DNA from: Odontocerum albicorne
Taxonomy: Eukaryota > Arthropoda > Insecta > Trichoptera > Odontoceridae
Reading direction: 5' to 3'
Assembly: GCA_949825065.1 (NCBI GenBank)
Contig: OX463839.1
Coordinates: 33,675,540-33,739,539, forward strand
DNA: 64,000 nucleotides
Shown here: positions 1 to 12,646 of the stretch, one piece after another
Numbering within the stretch: position 1 is the first letter of the stretch
How the letters are laid out: every line of letters begins with the position of its first letter
Translations under genes and position numbers: made by a program
Notes under the pieces: generated by a model
Told to the model about the DNA's origin: nothing
The model's input: only the letters and a program-made list of their open reading frames with translations
Database searches by the model: none

Positions 1-164
1 TTTTGATAACTTCAGATATGGCTTTTAATGTTTGTTTTAATGAATTAGAAATTCTAAAACTGAATTGTATATTTAATTACCTATCAAAGATTTTGACTTT
101 TACTATATGAAACTCCATAATAATATTAAAAGGATAATTAACATATCGACGATTAAAGGGCAGA

Positions 165-262
165 TTCTTTTCTAGGGCGCTCTAATTCAGGATTCGAACC
201 CACTATTATTGACAGATTAAAATTATTACAAAAAAATAAGTTGAGAGTAAGAATAGGAAGGT
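165..262 (-). repeat. Dispersed repeat, family D (copy at left end)
   Basis: GGGCGCTCTAATTCAGGATT, CGAACCCACTATTATTGACA, GATTAAAA and an AAGTTGAGAGTAAG segment recur in the same order at 59005-59120. The GATTCGAACCC block is a reversed tRNA B box, so this may be another SINE. Confidence 0.6.
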
Positions 263-354
263 GGTGGCTGTGGCCATTAGATTGGGTACTTTCCCGCATC
301 TCCATATTAGAATATTTGACAAATTATTTCTTTTTCCATTGATCCCCGTATATT

Positions 355-465
355 TCTACCTCCTACTATATGAGTATGTTAGACTTGACAGGCGAATCGA
401 TTCCGGTTTGTTACTTTATGTCCAACTAACTGGTGTCATGTTTCATCGGAAATGTGTGTAGTCTA
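355..465. repeat. Dispersed repeat shared with 2225-2325
   Basis: A GAGTAT block followed by CAGGCGAATCGATTCCGGTT, then TTATGTCCAACTAACTGGTG and TCATGTTTCATCGGAA, occurs here and in diverged form at 2225-2325. Just upstream, TTGGGTACTTTCCCGCATCT (about 282-301) recurs at 7809-7830. The family is unidentified. Confidence 0.5.
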
Positions 466-551
466 TTGACCCGAAGGGACAATAATGTGAGAGGTGATAT
501 TTTGTTGCATACTTCCGTTATTTAAAAATGTTGTATTTTTGCTTCTGGCTT

Positions 552-738
552 TATTGTATTTAATTTTTGTTGTACACGGTACAACGTGGCGGGTTTATTG
601 CAATGTGGAAATCTCTTCCAATCAACCAGAATAATGTTTAAAGAAGTCTTCATTGAAAACCAGATTAAAAAACACCTGGTTACCAACGGAAATCGGATCC
701 GAAACTCTCGGGTTGGAACTAGGCGATGGAGATCGCCT
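552..738 (-). repeat. tRNA-derived SINE, family A
   Basis: The body (TTATTGTATT, GTGGCGGGTTTATTGC, CAATCTCTTCCAACC-like, AACCAGATT) and a decayed tRNA-like head (TCGGATCCGAAACTCTCGGG) match at least ten other places in the window. In coding orientation the head lies at the high coordinate. Confidence 0.75.
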
Positions 739-2224
739 GTATGTATAGCATCTTGAATGTTTCTTAATTCATCGTTTTATAATAAGTGGAATAACAAAGA
801 AATTTTCTATTGAACATTCGTAGTATATTTAGTAGTTTAAATAATATTTTTGAGGAACAGTACAAACTAATTTCGATAGCTTCAATAGTCGATAAAAGTG
901 TATGAGACAGACAAGAAAGAACTGTGCCAATTAAGTCACTCAATAACCAAATATGCTAACCGTTTTTGAGACTCCATTATGTAGGTACTATACATCACAT
1001 ATTGCGGAATTATTGATTAGCTAAGGGTTCTCAGAATTTTACTGAGTGGGTTCAATTGCCTATCAATCACGTTCTAAAATTGACAGGCGAGGTTTAACAT
1101 ATGCATATGACGAATTAAAAAAACCGATTTGCATGTTACCTTCTTAAGGATGCTATATAAAATGTACTAAAGTTGTTTAATAAAAGAAATAATTATTTAC
1201 AAAGTGTAATTAGTATACAATAATAATGAGTTTATTTTCTGATTTAAACAAAGCTACAATTTATTATTCGTTATTTAGCAATTTTCTTATGAGAAAAACA
1301 AGTCGTTTTCAATAAAGGGGGAAATTTTATTTTAAAACTGATGTATTCGTGAATACGTAAAATACAATTACAAATATTCTAAAAAAATTTAATACATTAA
1401 TGCAGTGAATAATATTGGTCCAGTACGTTTAATATTATAATTCAGTACTTACTGAGTGATAAATCAGGTATTTGTTAATGCGAGCTACTCGTACAAATAA
1501 ATCCTAATTCATTATATGAATGGAAAATTTCTCTTCACGTCTATGTTTTACAAGATGAAAACTTTAACGAAAAAGAAAAAAATATTTAAAAATAATAGTC
1601 TTTTCTCAAGACATGAAAGATTCACACATCTTGCTATACATTTGAAACAGGCATGCGCATATATAATATATGTAAACATGTATTACAAATGCATTCCAGT
1701 GAGGTAGAGAGCAGGCTGAAGAACTAAATTATTTTACTGACGAGATCGCTAAACTGCCCGGGGGCTGCTTCAACATCTATTTAAATAAAGGGTAATGTAA
1801 CATTTTAAAACCTTTTTCAGTCGGTTATCTTCAAAGAGGTTACAAGCAGTATTTAGAATGAAATATTTGGAGAAACTAAACAACATTCTACATCGAAAAT
1901 TCAATATTTAAATAGGGACTTGCACCGGCCTAAATTTGGCAGCAAGTCAGAGTCAATAAATGAAGTATAAATGGTAATAGAAATTGGTTCAGATAATACA
2001 TTCATTTACATACTAATATTTTTATTTAATATTAAAGAATATAACGTATACCGAACTCCCACTAATCCTAACGTCTGCTAAGCTACTTTCTTAATTTTGA
2101 AGATTATTATATAAACTTTAAGAACATAAATAACATGGACACCACAATATATATTAAATATTTGGTGATAAATTTCTTTGTTATTCCACTAATTAAATTA
2201 ATCCCCCCGACACGTGTTTTAACC
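739..2224. other. No gene recognised
   Basis: AT-rich, with scattered short homopolymers. Nothing beyond chance-length frames. Confidence 0.6.
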
Positions 2225-2325
2225 TCATATACGAGTATAGAGACATTATTCAGGCGGAACGATCCAGGTTTATAACGAGAGCACTGCTTAGGTCCAACTG
2301 GTGTCATATTTTATCGGAAGTATGG
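2225..2325. repeat. Dispersed repeat shared with 355-465
   Basis: CAGGCGGAACGATCCAGGTT, then CTTAGGTCCAACTGGTGTCA and TATTTTATCGGAAG align with 355-465. No coding potential. Confidence 0.5.
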
Positions 2326-2333
2326 TTAAGTAA

Positions 2334-2768
2334 TTGATTATTCTAATAAGGAGTTCCATAAAGGCAAAGTTGAAACCTTTCATAAATATATACAAAATTG
2401 GTTTAGTGTTGACGTTGAAACCAAGAACTCTCAGTCAATCTCTACATATAGTATGTTTCAATTATAAAAAAAACATTGAAAAAATTCAATTGATGGGCTA
2501 CCCACATAATTTAGAAGTCTCACCTTCTCAAAACGTTATTCCAGTTGTAAGCTTGAAAAAACGCGATGAGTTGGCGAGCCAAAAACGAGCTGTTGAAATA
2601 TTTATGGAGATAAATCCATATTTGGATAAAGAAACTGACGAACAATCATGTCAACAAATTATGTTATCACCTAAACTGATAATAGTTTTAGTCGATATAT
2701 TTGGACAGTTTAAATTGATGATTGACCAGTTTTACATAAGCCTGACCAATCAGGGCGGATGTTGGTGA
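2334..2768 (+). other. Unrecognised 144-codon open frame
   Basis: An uninterrupted frame runs from ATG 2334 to TGA. The part from about 2480 (LMGYPHNLEVSPSQNVIPVV, then SLKKRDELASQKRAVEIFME) looks more protein-like than AT-rich chance: mixed charge and several Pro and Gln. I recognise no domain, signal peptide or membrane segment. No splice site clearly bounds it. It may be a transposon relic or chance. Confidence 0.2.
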
Positions 2769-2784
2769 AAATAATACTACGGGT

Positions 2785-2850
2785 TACGAAGGTGGGTTTG
2801 GGGTCCGACGGCCGGGCCCGGGGACCGCTCGCGGGATGATTATTTATATT
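2785..2850. other. Short GC-rich island
   Basis: A segment starting GGTGGGTTTGGGGTCCGACG and running through GGCCGGGCCCGGGGACCGCT is strongly GC- and CpG-rich in otherwise AT-rich DNA. It lies just after the open frame ending at 2768. Function unknown. Confidence 0.4.
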
Positions 2851-5142
2851 GATTATTCGATAATTGTGGCCGCGATGTTGGCCAATTGGGCCTGATTGAA
2901 TGGCAACGAGTATAATTAGGTCCGTCTTATTATTATACGCTTGTTTCGGATTCTATCTTAAGTCGAATTAGACGATAATATACTGTGCCGAAAGAACAAT
3001 TTCACGTTATGGAGACGTTACCTTACTTCGTTAAATTAAATTATTAAAACATGTTTGGAAATATTTAATGATCGTTGATTTAATGCGGGAAAATATAAGG
3101 TATTTTAAGCCATAACAATGCGAAGTGGTCAAGTAAGAACATTATTAATCATTATTAATTAATTTATTGACAAAATAATTAAACCTCAAGCCTCTCTTAT
3201 ATATCACAAATACAATTTAATAATAAAAGGTAACGTGTTAAGAACTTCTAAACAAAACTAACAATTCAGGATATATACTATATATTTTTTTAAATATGAT
3301 GCATGGAATACCAGTGTATAATACAACAGGTAAAGTAAAAAAATCAAATAGATTAAATTATTTTCAGCTTATTTGGCATTCCATTATATAAAATGAATTT
3401 AGGGGTAACGAGCGAGTGTTAAAATATTTGGAAAACTACTGTAGTGCTAAATATTTAAGGGTTTTTAGAAAATAAATTCAGACATGTAACTGTAAATTTG
3501 TGGATAAGTGCGACTAGGAAGGACATGTTTATTGAACTGGAGACATTTTTCCTTGTGTATAGATCAAAGACACTAAAAACAACGTGGTTAAGGGTTTTCT
3601 TTCCCATCTCACACGCACTTTCAGGGTTCTCCTTGATAAGGATTTTATAAACGTGACTTTCTATCAGACAGTAATATTTTCTCATCCTGCATATGAAAGA
3701 AAAAATATAAACGTAACGACTGAGTAGACTATGGATTTGAGGATTCGCTAAAACAATCATAAAAAAAATATTTGTGTAATTTGCAAATCGTAGTAGAAAG
3801 ATATTTAAGCTCAATTGGTTTGCATTTATAGAATAATTGAAAGTGTAGAATCAAAGTTAACTTTCAAATACAAGTTCGATAATAATATGTAACAAGTATA
3901 AACTACCACAATAATACGAGTATGTTAATGCATCAAAAACGGTTCATTAACATATATCTAAATAATAATTTTGCTAAAATCATTTCGGTGATAAGCTGGA
4001 CGTTATAAATATCGCAATAATCAATTAAATCACATGTCGAGGGTTAAGATTTACTTTTATTATGGCAACTCATTAGTTCATTTATAGGTGTATGGAATAG
4101 GTTTAATATATTAAAAACAAAACGAAATTGGAAAATGACAATGTCAAGAGCAAAAATTGAATACTGAAAAAAACATCCCAGTGAAATACTGAAATACTGA
4201 AAAAAACATATAATGGTATTGTTTAGGTTTATGATTCATAAAGTGTGTATAAGCTGTTCACGATAACCTTTGGTGACATTCGGAGAATGTACATATACGA
4301 GTATGTGTTATATTGAGTTATCGCCAAGAATTCAAAAGTTCTTGAAAACAAAGTTCAAGAATGCATATCATTTCGCAATTCACACATAACATCAATTATA
4401 TTCGTGATACACTTTAAATTGCACTTGAATGGGTGTGTGTTGAAAGGGCATTTAGCAAAACAAATAAATAATACAGCAATAGCGAGAGTTGCACAATACA
4501 ATTATTGTTGTACTTTTTGCCTTACGTGGTGCGGCTGGCGATAAGCTACTGCGATATGGGCCAGGCACGATATCCCACATTCAAAGATTCGAGGGCTGCA
4601 TTCAGGGATATCACGTTTTCATATAATTTAACTGAAATACGGTTTATCGTGGAAAAAATAATTATTTTGTGTATCTTAATTATGATCGAAAGTTGTGGCA
4701 TTAAGTTCCATATTGAAATACAATATATAAAGTAATTATCAACAAAGTAAAAGAAAAAAACAAGTCCAGGATCTAAGAAATCTCTTATATGGTCTCCAGC
4801 CAGCAATATCGAGATACAAGAATACAATACAATAATAGTTTCATCAAGCTAACGCAAGAATTGTCGATTTTTCGGATAAAGCGCGTTTTCTGAAGCGAAA
4901 AGAAAAAAAAACGCCTGATGACAATGTATAGCTCTCGAGCAATTCTGAATAAACTCCGAGTAGTGGTGGCTAGACGTAAGGTGGAGTTTCTTGAACGTAT
5001 GTTTATAAACTTTTATTTTAAATAAAATCCTTGAACTCTTGATTATTTAGTAAAATAATACAATTACTTAGAATAACATAGAAAAAAAAAATTAATAATG
5101 ACGTACAAGAAAATTTATATTTTCTTAAGTTGATTTTATATG
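2851..5142. other. No gene recognised
   Basis: AT-rich. A GC-richer patch at 4520-4610 has chance-length frames on both strands. Two TACGAGTA motifs occur (3915, 4296). Confidence 0.55.
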
Positions 5143-5144
5143 TA

Positions 5145-6103
5145 CTATGCGTATCCAGAAAGTAAGTGTACTGAGGCTCTCACGACCGGATGGATTTTAT
5201 TTTCGACATGTTGGCTACACTTCCATGTAGCCTGACCCTTCCCCTCCGCAACGAGACCGGTTCGAGGTCAGTACGTTGAGAAGTGTCGACGCGACAACAC
5301 GCTTCGTGAAAAATGTCAATCTAATCTCCCGCCAAGTGCGAAATACGCGGCGTCATCCGTTATCTCGTTTGGAAGGGAAAACCTCCGGTTGAGGTTTATA
5401 ATGAGGTGAAAACTGCATATGGTGATAAAGCTATGAATCGTACGAGTGTGTACAAGTGGTGTCGCGAGTTTAAAAACGGTCACATCACACCTCTTCACCC
5501 TCCGCCAAAAAGTTCAAAACCACAATTTCAGCCAAGAAAATCATGGCATCCGTGTTTTGGGACTCTCAAGGCATAATTTTAATTGAATATATGCCTCAAG
5601 GGGAGACCATCAACTCTGCAAGATACTGTGAGACCCTAAAAAAAATGCGGAGGGCGATTCAGAACAAGAGGAGAGGCATGCTGACAAAGGGAGTCTGCCT
5701 GCTGCACGACAATGCCAGACCACACACGGCCAACGCCACGAAGGAACTGCTCGCCTCGTTTAAATGGGATGTCCTGAACCATCCCGCGCATTCCCCTGAC
5801 CTAGTACCTTCAGATTACTATCTCTTTACCTCCCTGAAGCTGCACATGGGTGGACAAAGGTTTTCAACCGACGAGGAGGTAAAGGAAGAGGTGGAGAAGT
5901 GGACGGAGGGGTTGGCGGGAAACTACTTCGAGGAAGGCATCAAAAAGTTGATACCCCGCTTCACCACCTGCATTGAGAGGAATGGCGACTATGTCGAAAA
6001 ATAGCTTACATATGTACTACGGTAACCACGTAATTTTTTTGTTTAAATAAAAAAAATTGCAACCTACAAAAATTCAGTACACTTACTTTCTGGATATGCC
6101 TCA
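5145..6103 (+). mobile_element. Mariner transposon, internally deleted, copy 1
   Basis: The element is bounded by terminal inverted repeats of about 28 bp (core TATCCAGAAAGTAAGTGTAC) and by TA target-site duplications at 5143-5144 and 6104-6105. It is 959 bp long, against about 1.3 kb for a complete mariner. It shares most of its sequence with the copy at 15003-15958 but has a different internal deletion. It is non-autonomous because its transposase gene is broken. Confidence 0.93.
5313..6004 (+). pseudogene. Mariner transposase relic (D34D family), copy 1
   Basis: A Tc1/mariner transposase normally cuts and pastes the element at TA sites. The N-terminal helix-turn-helix part is readable (VEVYNEVKTAYGDKAMNR, then VYKWCREFKNG). 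It is followed by an internal deletion and a frame change near 5480. The C-terminal catalytic part is open from 5543: FWDSQGIILIEYMPQGETIN, then HDNARPH, then SPDLVPSDYYLF. The two visible catalytic aspartates are separated by 34 residues, the mariner D34D spacing. The first catalytic aspartate lies in the deleted middle. A stop codon also falls at the fourth codon from the likely ATG. The protein cannot be functional. Confidence 0.9.
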
Positions 6104-6105
6104 TA

Positions 6106-7359
6106 TAATATTAAACCAGAATTATATCCAAAATTTGATTATTCGATAACGCTTGTCTTGTAAAAATGTGCCTAATCATCGATGACAGGCATATACTCGT
6201 ATTACATATTCCCTAACATTCCTTGCATCATGGAGCGTCTCGTTTCCCAGTGTGTGTACTCAATCTGTTGGACTACGAAATTTGTCTCTGCCCATGAGAG
6301 CTTCAATGGTATACTCTTTAGCTTCAATATTGTCCCTTCGCTCTGTTGCAATTTTTGCGACTATCTGGATAAATCCGCAGATCCTACAATATTTTGTTGA
6401 ACTGCGATGATAATCAAGTCAATAATTTAAAAAAAGGAATCTCCACTCATCCTTACACCGGTTCATCTTCGGTCCGATTGGCTACTCCGATCTAGTGGTA
6501 TTAAAGGATATTTTTGCTGCATTCGAAATTTCTTGTGCAAGTACTGACAACTTATAAGGATGTCTGAACTTTAGGCCACAAGCCGCTTTGTAAGTACATT
6601 ATTGCATTTCGAGTTATTTTCCATCTCCCGTGATGGCGGACCCTGGGTCCGCTGTGGCTACTACTATTTTTCACACTCAGGTGTCGCTACCTTAGGACGA
6701 GTCCCTTTGGGCAGTCATTTTTTCGACACTATGTGACGTCGCGATCTTAAAACGGATTTCGATGTACTAGTGTGGATCGCACTGGATGGGGACTAATTTT
6801 GTCGTTCACCATTACAGCGTGGGCGGAGGTGGGATAGAACTGAACTGAAGTATCTAACATTTATTACTATACATAGATGCCTCTGTTGACTGATTTTTCA
6901 CGACTTAAGCCAAATTTAGATGCCGAAACCTAACCAAAAATACCACTGCCACAATTTCAAAACAACAAATGTCCCATGATTAAATTTCTCCCCGCAGTGT
7001 TAAAAGAAATATGGACGCACGACAGTAGTGGGTGCAGAGTGCATGCGTGCCGCGGTGGAGATTTGCATGTTGAATGCAGAATGGAGGAACGGAAAATTAC
7101 TGGCTGCCGGGCTGGGGCAGCGGGTCATATGGAAATACGCTCTGGTCACGATTGGACAATGGAAGAGGGACACACGTATCTCTGTATCAATGCATGGGTA
7201 CATTATCTGTTTATTTATTTTTAACCTGTCGAAGTCTTTACAAAATATAAATTTCAATAATAATTACACAAACAAAATTCAAATGAAAACAGCAACAAAA
7301 CAAAACTTTAAAACAAATCACATAACAAAATTGAAAATAATTACAAAGTGAAAAAAAAC
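6106..7359. other. No gene recognised; unexplained GC-richer blocks
   Basis: Blocks at 6620-6850 (GGCGGACCCTGGGTCCGC, an imperfect palindrome) and 6980-7200 are richer in GC than the surroundings and may be old repeats. CTCCCCGCAG at about 6988-6997 resembles a plus-strand acceptor without a partner. Confidence 0.45.
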
Positions 7360-7430
7360 TTGTACACATAATACATACATACAATCACACCATTTCCCTG
7401 TCAGGTTAGGCAGAGAGGACAGAGATGCAG
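7360..7430 (-). mobile_element. RTE-like retrotransposon 3'-end stub
   Basis: On the minus strand about 50 bp encode the closing motif of the RTE-like element (SLPNLTGKW-like, comparable to 'SAYPxGK'). They are followed by the TGTATGTAT tail that also ends the copies at 53250 and 33950. Confidence 0.5.
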
Positions 7431-7530
7431 ACGAACGAAAATGTATGCGAACTGGAAATGACATGGTGGAGTAAGCGGTGAATGAAAATGAACTCCTCGT
7501 ATATCACATGATAAGTACGAGTAATTAGAA

Positions 7531-7789
7531 GCAAAATTTGAACGAAAATACGTGAAATATTAAAAATTGCTTGATTTAAATTTTATTTTTTAGACAAATA
7601 TAATATCTAGAATAACAATGTTTTGCCTAATAAGCAAGCAAAATTTGAACCAAATTGGAGGCAAAATTGGAACGAAAATACTTGAAATATTTAAAATTGA
7701 TGTATTTAAATTTTATTTTTTAGACAAATATAATACCTAGTATAACAATGTTTTACTAATAAGAAATTATCGGATAAACGACAACTGTT
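7531..7789. repeat. Direct duplication, 130-bp period
   Basis: A 130-bp AT-rich unit (starting GCAAAATTTGAACGAAAATA, including TTATTTTTTAGACAAATATA) occurs twice in tandem with about 90% identity by eye. Confidence 0.75.
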
Positions 7790-8184
7790 TGTTAGAGACG
7801 GACATTAAATTGGGTACTTTTCCACATCTGCATATGTTTATAAAAACATACATATTTGGTAAGGAAAACCGCATATAACATAACTAGGACAGACGAAATA
7901 CCATACAAAGAAGCCTTTGTAGATCTCCCAATATGTGATATTAACACATTCGGCTTTGGGTAAACTTTTTCCATGCTACATATTAGTTCAGAAAGAAATA
8001 GTATTATTAGTTTTTAGAGCTTTATACTATTTTTCTTTCTATTTGAATGCAAAATTTCCAAGTTAAGATAAGAGCAAAATAAATGTAGTAAAAATGTGTG
8101 CCTTGCATAGAATATCTGTTATTATTAAAAATGCTTGATAAAGTACGAAATGATCGGATAAAGGATAACTATTTGTGAGAGATG

Positions 8185-8300
8185 GATGTTATTCGTAGAA
8201 TTTAGAAAATACTGAGAAGAATACATGGGATGACAATGTATGACAGAATACGGAATGAAGTGATTAGGAACGAATGTGAACCTAAGGCTGATGTGTTGAG
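8185..8300 (+). mobile_element. RTE-like retrotransposon fragment
   Basis: The frame MYDRIRNEVIRNECEPKAD matches the segment 'DRIRNSVIREKCG' of an endonuclease-reverse transcriptase that is abundant in insects. It lies a few hundred bases upstream of that element's usual 3' end and runs straight into a SINE (8322-8455). Confidence 0.6.
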
Positions 8301-8321
8301 CTACGTAAAAAAAGAAAAAAA

Positions 8322-8455
8322 ACACTCGCACACATGTAGCGCGTGCAACTATTGTTACCGGAGGAACTATTTTACTAGACTGGGACCCTTTTTTCGGGTA
8401 GCATCGGTAATCGAACGCGAAACCTCCGTGAGGAAGGTTGTGGAGGTCGTCAACG
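8322..8455 (-). repeat. tRNA-derived SINE, family B, partial
   Basis: In minus orientation the B-box region GCGTTCGATTACCG and the line GGGACCCTTTTTTCGGGTA match the head of family B. The family body stops at the ACACTCGCACACATG segment, where it meets an RTE-like fragment. Confidence 0.7.
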
Positions 8456-8525
8456 CCAATGCATAAGCTGCTTATGAAATTAATCATGAAGAATTTTGTA
8501 GCGGATATGGGAAAAAAGTACTTAC

Positions 8526-8653
8526 CGGTCTACCAACAAGACTTTGCCAAGTGAAATGAAGTGCACTGATGTCTGCTGGGACGGGAACTTCGAAGTTCAA
8601 AGCATAGTCATTGATCTGTCCATCACGTACGTAATAGAGTTCAGCAGTTAGAC
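8526..8653 (-). CDS. drl/dnt (Ryk): Derailed/Doughnut/RYK receptor, internal exon of the WIF domain
   Basis: This is an internal exon of a RYK-family receptor, a single-pass Wnt5-binding pseudokinase that guides axons and muscle attachment. The exon starts with the last two bases of a codon and then reads 42 complete codons. Visible motifs are AELYYVRDG, YALNFEVPVPADISALHF and FTWQSLVGRP, which match the conserved N-terminal half of the extracellular WIF (Wnt-binding) domain. The acceptor is a long pyrimidine run ending in TTTTAG and the donor is GTAAGT, so the exon is phase 1 at its start and phase 0 at its end. No stop or frameshift is present and codon use is balanced, unlike the decayed transposon genes around it. 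The signal-peptide exon should lie at higher coordinates and the rest of the WIF domain, membrane segment and kinase exons at lower coordinates; none was recognised here. I cannot tell which insect paralogue (drl, Drl-2 or dnt) this is. Confidence 0.93.
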
Positions 8654-9130
8654 CTAAAAGAAAAAAAACAGATAAATAATGAAAATTTAACCAAAGTCTA
8701 GTTTTTACAGAATTGGTCAAGATATTATAAATACAATCAGGAAAAAACACTTCCCGGATATTTCATAACATGCAATGAATGCATTAAAAACTACTATAAT
8801 TCTCGTCCATAATTGAATAAGATGATTTATGGTGATGCAAAAAAGGGTTTAATAAATATTAAATATTGATTAAAACTGTCGTCAGGATGTCGGAATAGCA
8901 CAAGACATATAATTGTATTAAAACAAGTTTATCTTGTCTAATGTACGAGTATCATCAAGAAGTGCAATAAACGAGGTACTAGAAAACCTGTTGACAAGTA
9001 TAAAAAATAATGCACCTGAGGAGAGATTTCTTCAACGCAACAACAAAGGTAATAAATAGCAACCAACTTACGGCATTATCAATGAATAATATCGACAGAT
9101 TTTTATTTGTTTTTTTTTCCTGTAACGTTA

Positions 9131-9425
9131 ATATACGAGTATAATACGAGTAAATCTGTATTTGGGAAGCGCATGGCCGTGAAACAACTTTGTGAGATAT
9201 ACACGTATTGTATTGGCTCTGTCAATCGAATCTTCGGATTTAAAGCCACTGGAGTACGCAAGTTTGTCCGTCGTCATATGTGATAGTAATACGACCGCAA
9301 GCCGAGATACAACAATAATCTCGTCGAGTTCTAAGTCAGACAAAGATCCTGTTTTTCATTTATAATTTTGGTATTATTGAGAATCGAACGTGGACGAGAA
9401 GCGATTTACCAACTATGCCACGGAT
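9131..9425 (-). repeat. tRNA-derived SINE, family B
   Basis: A near full-length but diverged copy. The head shows GAGAATCGAACGTGG and CAACTATGCCACGGA. The body shows AAAGCCACTGGAGTACGC, shared with 20936-21301 and 44822-45152. Confidence 0.65.
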
Positions 9426-11929
9426 TATGTTTTATTGTATTTATTTAGTTGTAGTTTGATTTTCTTCGGAACCATTGAGTTTTGAAATTCGAGATATACT
9501 GAAAAAAATAAATTCTTCATCAACATCACGGTAAATCTATATTGGGGTAAGCAGATACAGCAGATTATTATTTCCTGATATTCATATTTTGCTTATGTCA
9601 TGTTAAAACACCTTGTCATGGTTACTTCCATATTTAAAAGACTTAAATTCCTACAAAAAATATATAACAAATTCAGTTCAACGTGGAAATAATAACATGA
9701 TAGTTAAATTGATGCCCTTAAAGTGGAAAGTATTTATATATTTAATTGGATATTTTTTATGCCACTGTAATTTTTTTAAGTAAAGCTTTTCAAGTCGCAT
9801 AAAATGTATAATAATATTATATAATAAACAGTTGGCTTTTTGCACGACCAAACTATCTGGTGAGTTGATAAATGTCGAATGCATTCAGCATTCAGCGCTC
9901 CATCACGAAGTATCGTGGCGTGGCTGAATGCATTCAGAGGAGGAATTTCCGATAATGCACTACCGATAATACGGGTATTGCAGAACGAGTATCCACAGAA
10001 TGAAGCACGGTCTGCCAATAACGGATGGTGCTAGAAGTTGCAACATAAACTAGATCTGAAGGAAATGGGGCTATTTTCTCTTAGCTGAAGTAAGAATTAA
10101 CAACGTACAAAGTATCTGATACAATCATCTTGCTGAGCAATGGAGCGGAACGTGGTCGGAGATTTGATTAATCGTGCAACGAGGAAACAAAGTACAATAT
10201 TAAAAGTTCTAGAGCTTTTTAATTTAAGAAAACGAATTTAAAAAACAGATTTTATAAAAACTTTAATAATTGTATTTTGTTTGTTTAATTTATTTTGTCT
10301 AATTACCACATCAAACAATCTAATGTTTTTTTTATTAATTCACTGTAGATATATTTCGTTGTAAGACTTCCATTCATTTTGATGGGTTATTAAGTCTTCA
10401 AAAACCTGTTATTTGGAAGGATGACAGAAATCAATTATATTTTTTATTATTGTATTTTTTATTTTGTTATTCTCAATCAAAAGAGGGATACATACTCATA
10501 TTAAACACGTGCCGGAAATTAAAACTTCTTAGAAAAATTCCCGTAAATAAAACTTCATATATTTTTATAACGCGTATTAAACATAATTAATTTACTAAAA
10601 ACAAATACTACATCATAATTTTTGCCATTTCCGAGAATTCCCTGTCACAAAAACACGGTTAATACAGGAAATTATTATGTGAAGTCGCACCTGGTTCATA
10701 AAAAAATCCTGTGCGATTAAATCATTCTTAAAACAAGGTGGCGACAGCACTGTCTGGAACCATATAATATCGATATGATGTGATCAATTTACCCCTCAAT
10801 TATTTCCAGGTAGTTCAGAGCAGCGCGTTAAAACGTCAATCCCTAAGGAAATAAAGCGTTAAATTTAATTTAGGGGGTTGGAAAAGGCTGACCCTGGCGG
10901 CTACTCCTGTATTAAATTTGCACAATTGCTTCTATTCAGTACATTGTATTGAGAAATCCATTCAACAATTTCTCGCTCTTTTGTGACAGTTCAAATATGC
11001 GCCGCTCAATACAAAGCGATCAGAATTGGTGCATTAAAACGTATTGGAAAAGATATATCTCGAACCCCGGCTTAATTTTTTTAGTTGATTTCAAATTACT
11101 AGGTCGTCATTTGATATTAGGAGTCTTTCATAGTGAGTTTTAAATAAATGTAGTGCTGAGAAATAGATTAAGATTCACGTGGTTCTATTGTGTTGGGAGA
11201 AAGATTATATAAAAGTCGTCATTTGAGAATTTTAGTAAGGGAATACACATATTCAGGTTTCTGACACAAGTTGGTAAATGCAAAATTTCTATAAATTATA
11301 TTTTTTAGTCGTTATCATCAAATATGCATGTCAGGTAAGATTTTGTAAGTGATATTTTAACTAGAAATATTTTCACAAATTCCAAAAATATATATGTGCC
11401 AACCAAAATATTGTACGACCATTTTTCTTCTTCCAGTAATACGAAAAAATATTAAAAAAATATTTAAAAAATAATATATCTTTTCTTTTGAATGCTAATA
11501 TAGGAATTAATTTAAAATTGAAATATCCCAGAAACAGTAAAATGTTAGTTTTCAAATTGTGTCAGAAACCTGACGAAATGTACATTGGATATCGGTTTTT
11601 TTTTTCATGACCATGGTACACTTGGGACTATACAACTCTAGAAGAATAGACTGTTTCAATAAAAACAGACTAAAACACTCTTCTAATAAGTGGTACAATA
11701 TATTATCAAACCGCGTACCTTGGGAGATACACAATCATCAAATCTCTCCACTTTTTAAAATCTAAACACAGCACTTTCGTTTCCTCTATGTACATATACC
11801 TCATCACATAGTCTTAAATAAATTATGCTTCTAACGTTATCTTCATTAAAAATGTATCTGTTAAACGCAAACCGTGCACTTATGATTTATGTATGTAGTC
11901 ATTCTTTGATCATTCATATTTTACTCATG
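9426..11929. other. No gene recognised; one palindrome cluster
   Basis: 9874-9937 holds GAATGCATTC and the perfect 14-bp palindrome CTGAATGCATTCAG (9924-9937). The rest is plain AT-rich sequence. Confidence 0.5.
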
Positions 11930-12035
11930 CCCAAATCACCTTTCCGCTACTTTCCGTTCCTCACTCACTTTTATATATTGACTTTCCACCAATCTTCTGC
12001 CTATTCAAAGTTTCATTCCCATACTCAAGGTTTAG
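11930..12035 (-). mobile_element. Possible RTE-like fragment
   Basis: On the minus strand LEYGNETLNRQK resembles the 'LMYGSETW..K' motif near the end of the RTE-like reverse transcriptase. The rest is too decayed to follow. Confidence 0.35.
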
Positions 12036-12640
12036 ATTGTAATGTAATGTAAAATAAAATATAGTGTAGGTATAGGATTTCATAAGATTCCAACACGTAT
12101 ATAGTAGCTATAAAGAACATTTTAACTAGTGCACTTCATAAAATATAAATTGAAATTACAAAAAATAAAAAATGCAATCAAAAAATTGATCATAACCCGA
12201 AATAGTAAGCTGCACCCACACATAAAAATTTAAAGTGTGTTAAGTATATAAATAAAATTATATTAATATTTTGTAATTAAAACGGTAATGAATCATTGCC
12301 GATTGCAAAACTTTCAGACTCTATTAGTCAACTATTTCAATGAAATATAAATAAAAAATATGAATATAGATAGAACGAGTTTCATAATTTATTCTGAAGT
12401 GACAAATGTGAGATCTACGCAACGCGATTCTATACGCAGATAACAAAAGTTGAAGTGAAAATATTCGCTCAAACAGGAGTATACAAACTTTTAAAAACAA
12501 ATTTATTACACTAGAATTCGGATATAAGATTTAAGGGATCGTTATAACAGCTGCTTATCGTTCACTCAAGAACGGACCTTCCGGCCGCTATGCATATTGG
12601 AAGGGCTTTATTTATTCTAAATCTTGCATCGGATATTGAT
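12036..12640. other. No gene recognised
   Basis: AT-rich spacer with a short GC-richer stretch at about 12545-12600. No repeat family identified. Confidence 0.6.
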
Positions 12641-12646
12641 ACACTA

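Noticed and set aside
1516..1707. 63-codon lysine-rich frame
   Set aside because: Length and composition are what AT-rich DNA gives by chance, with no domain or splice support.
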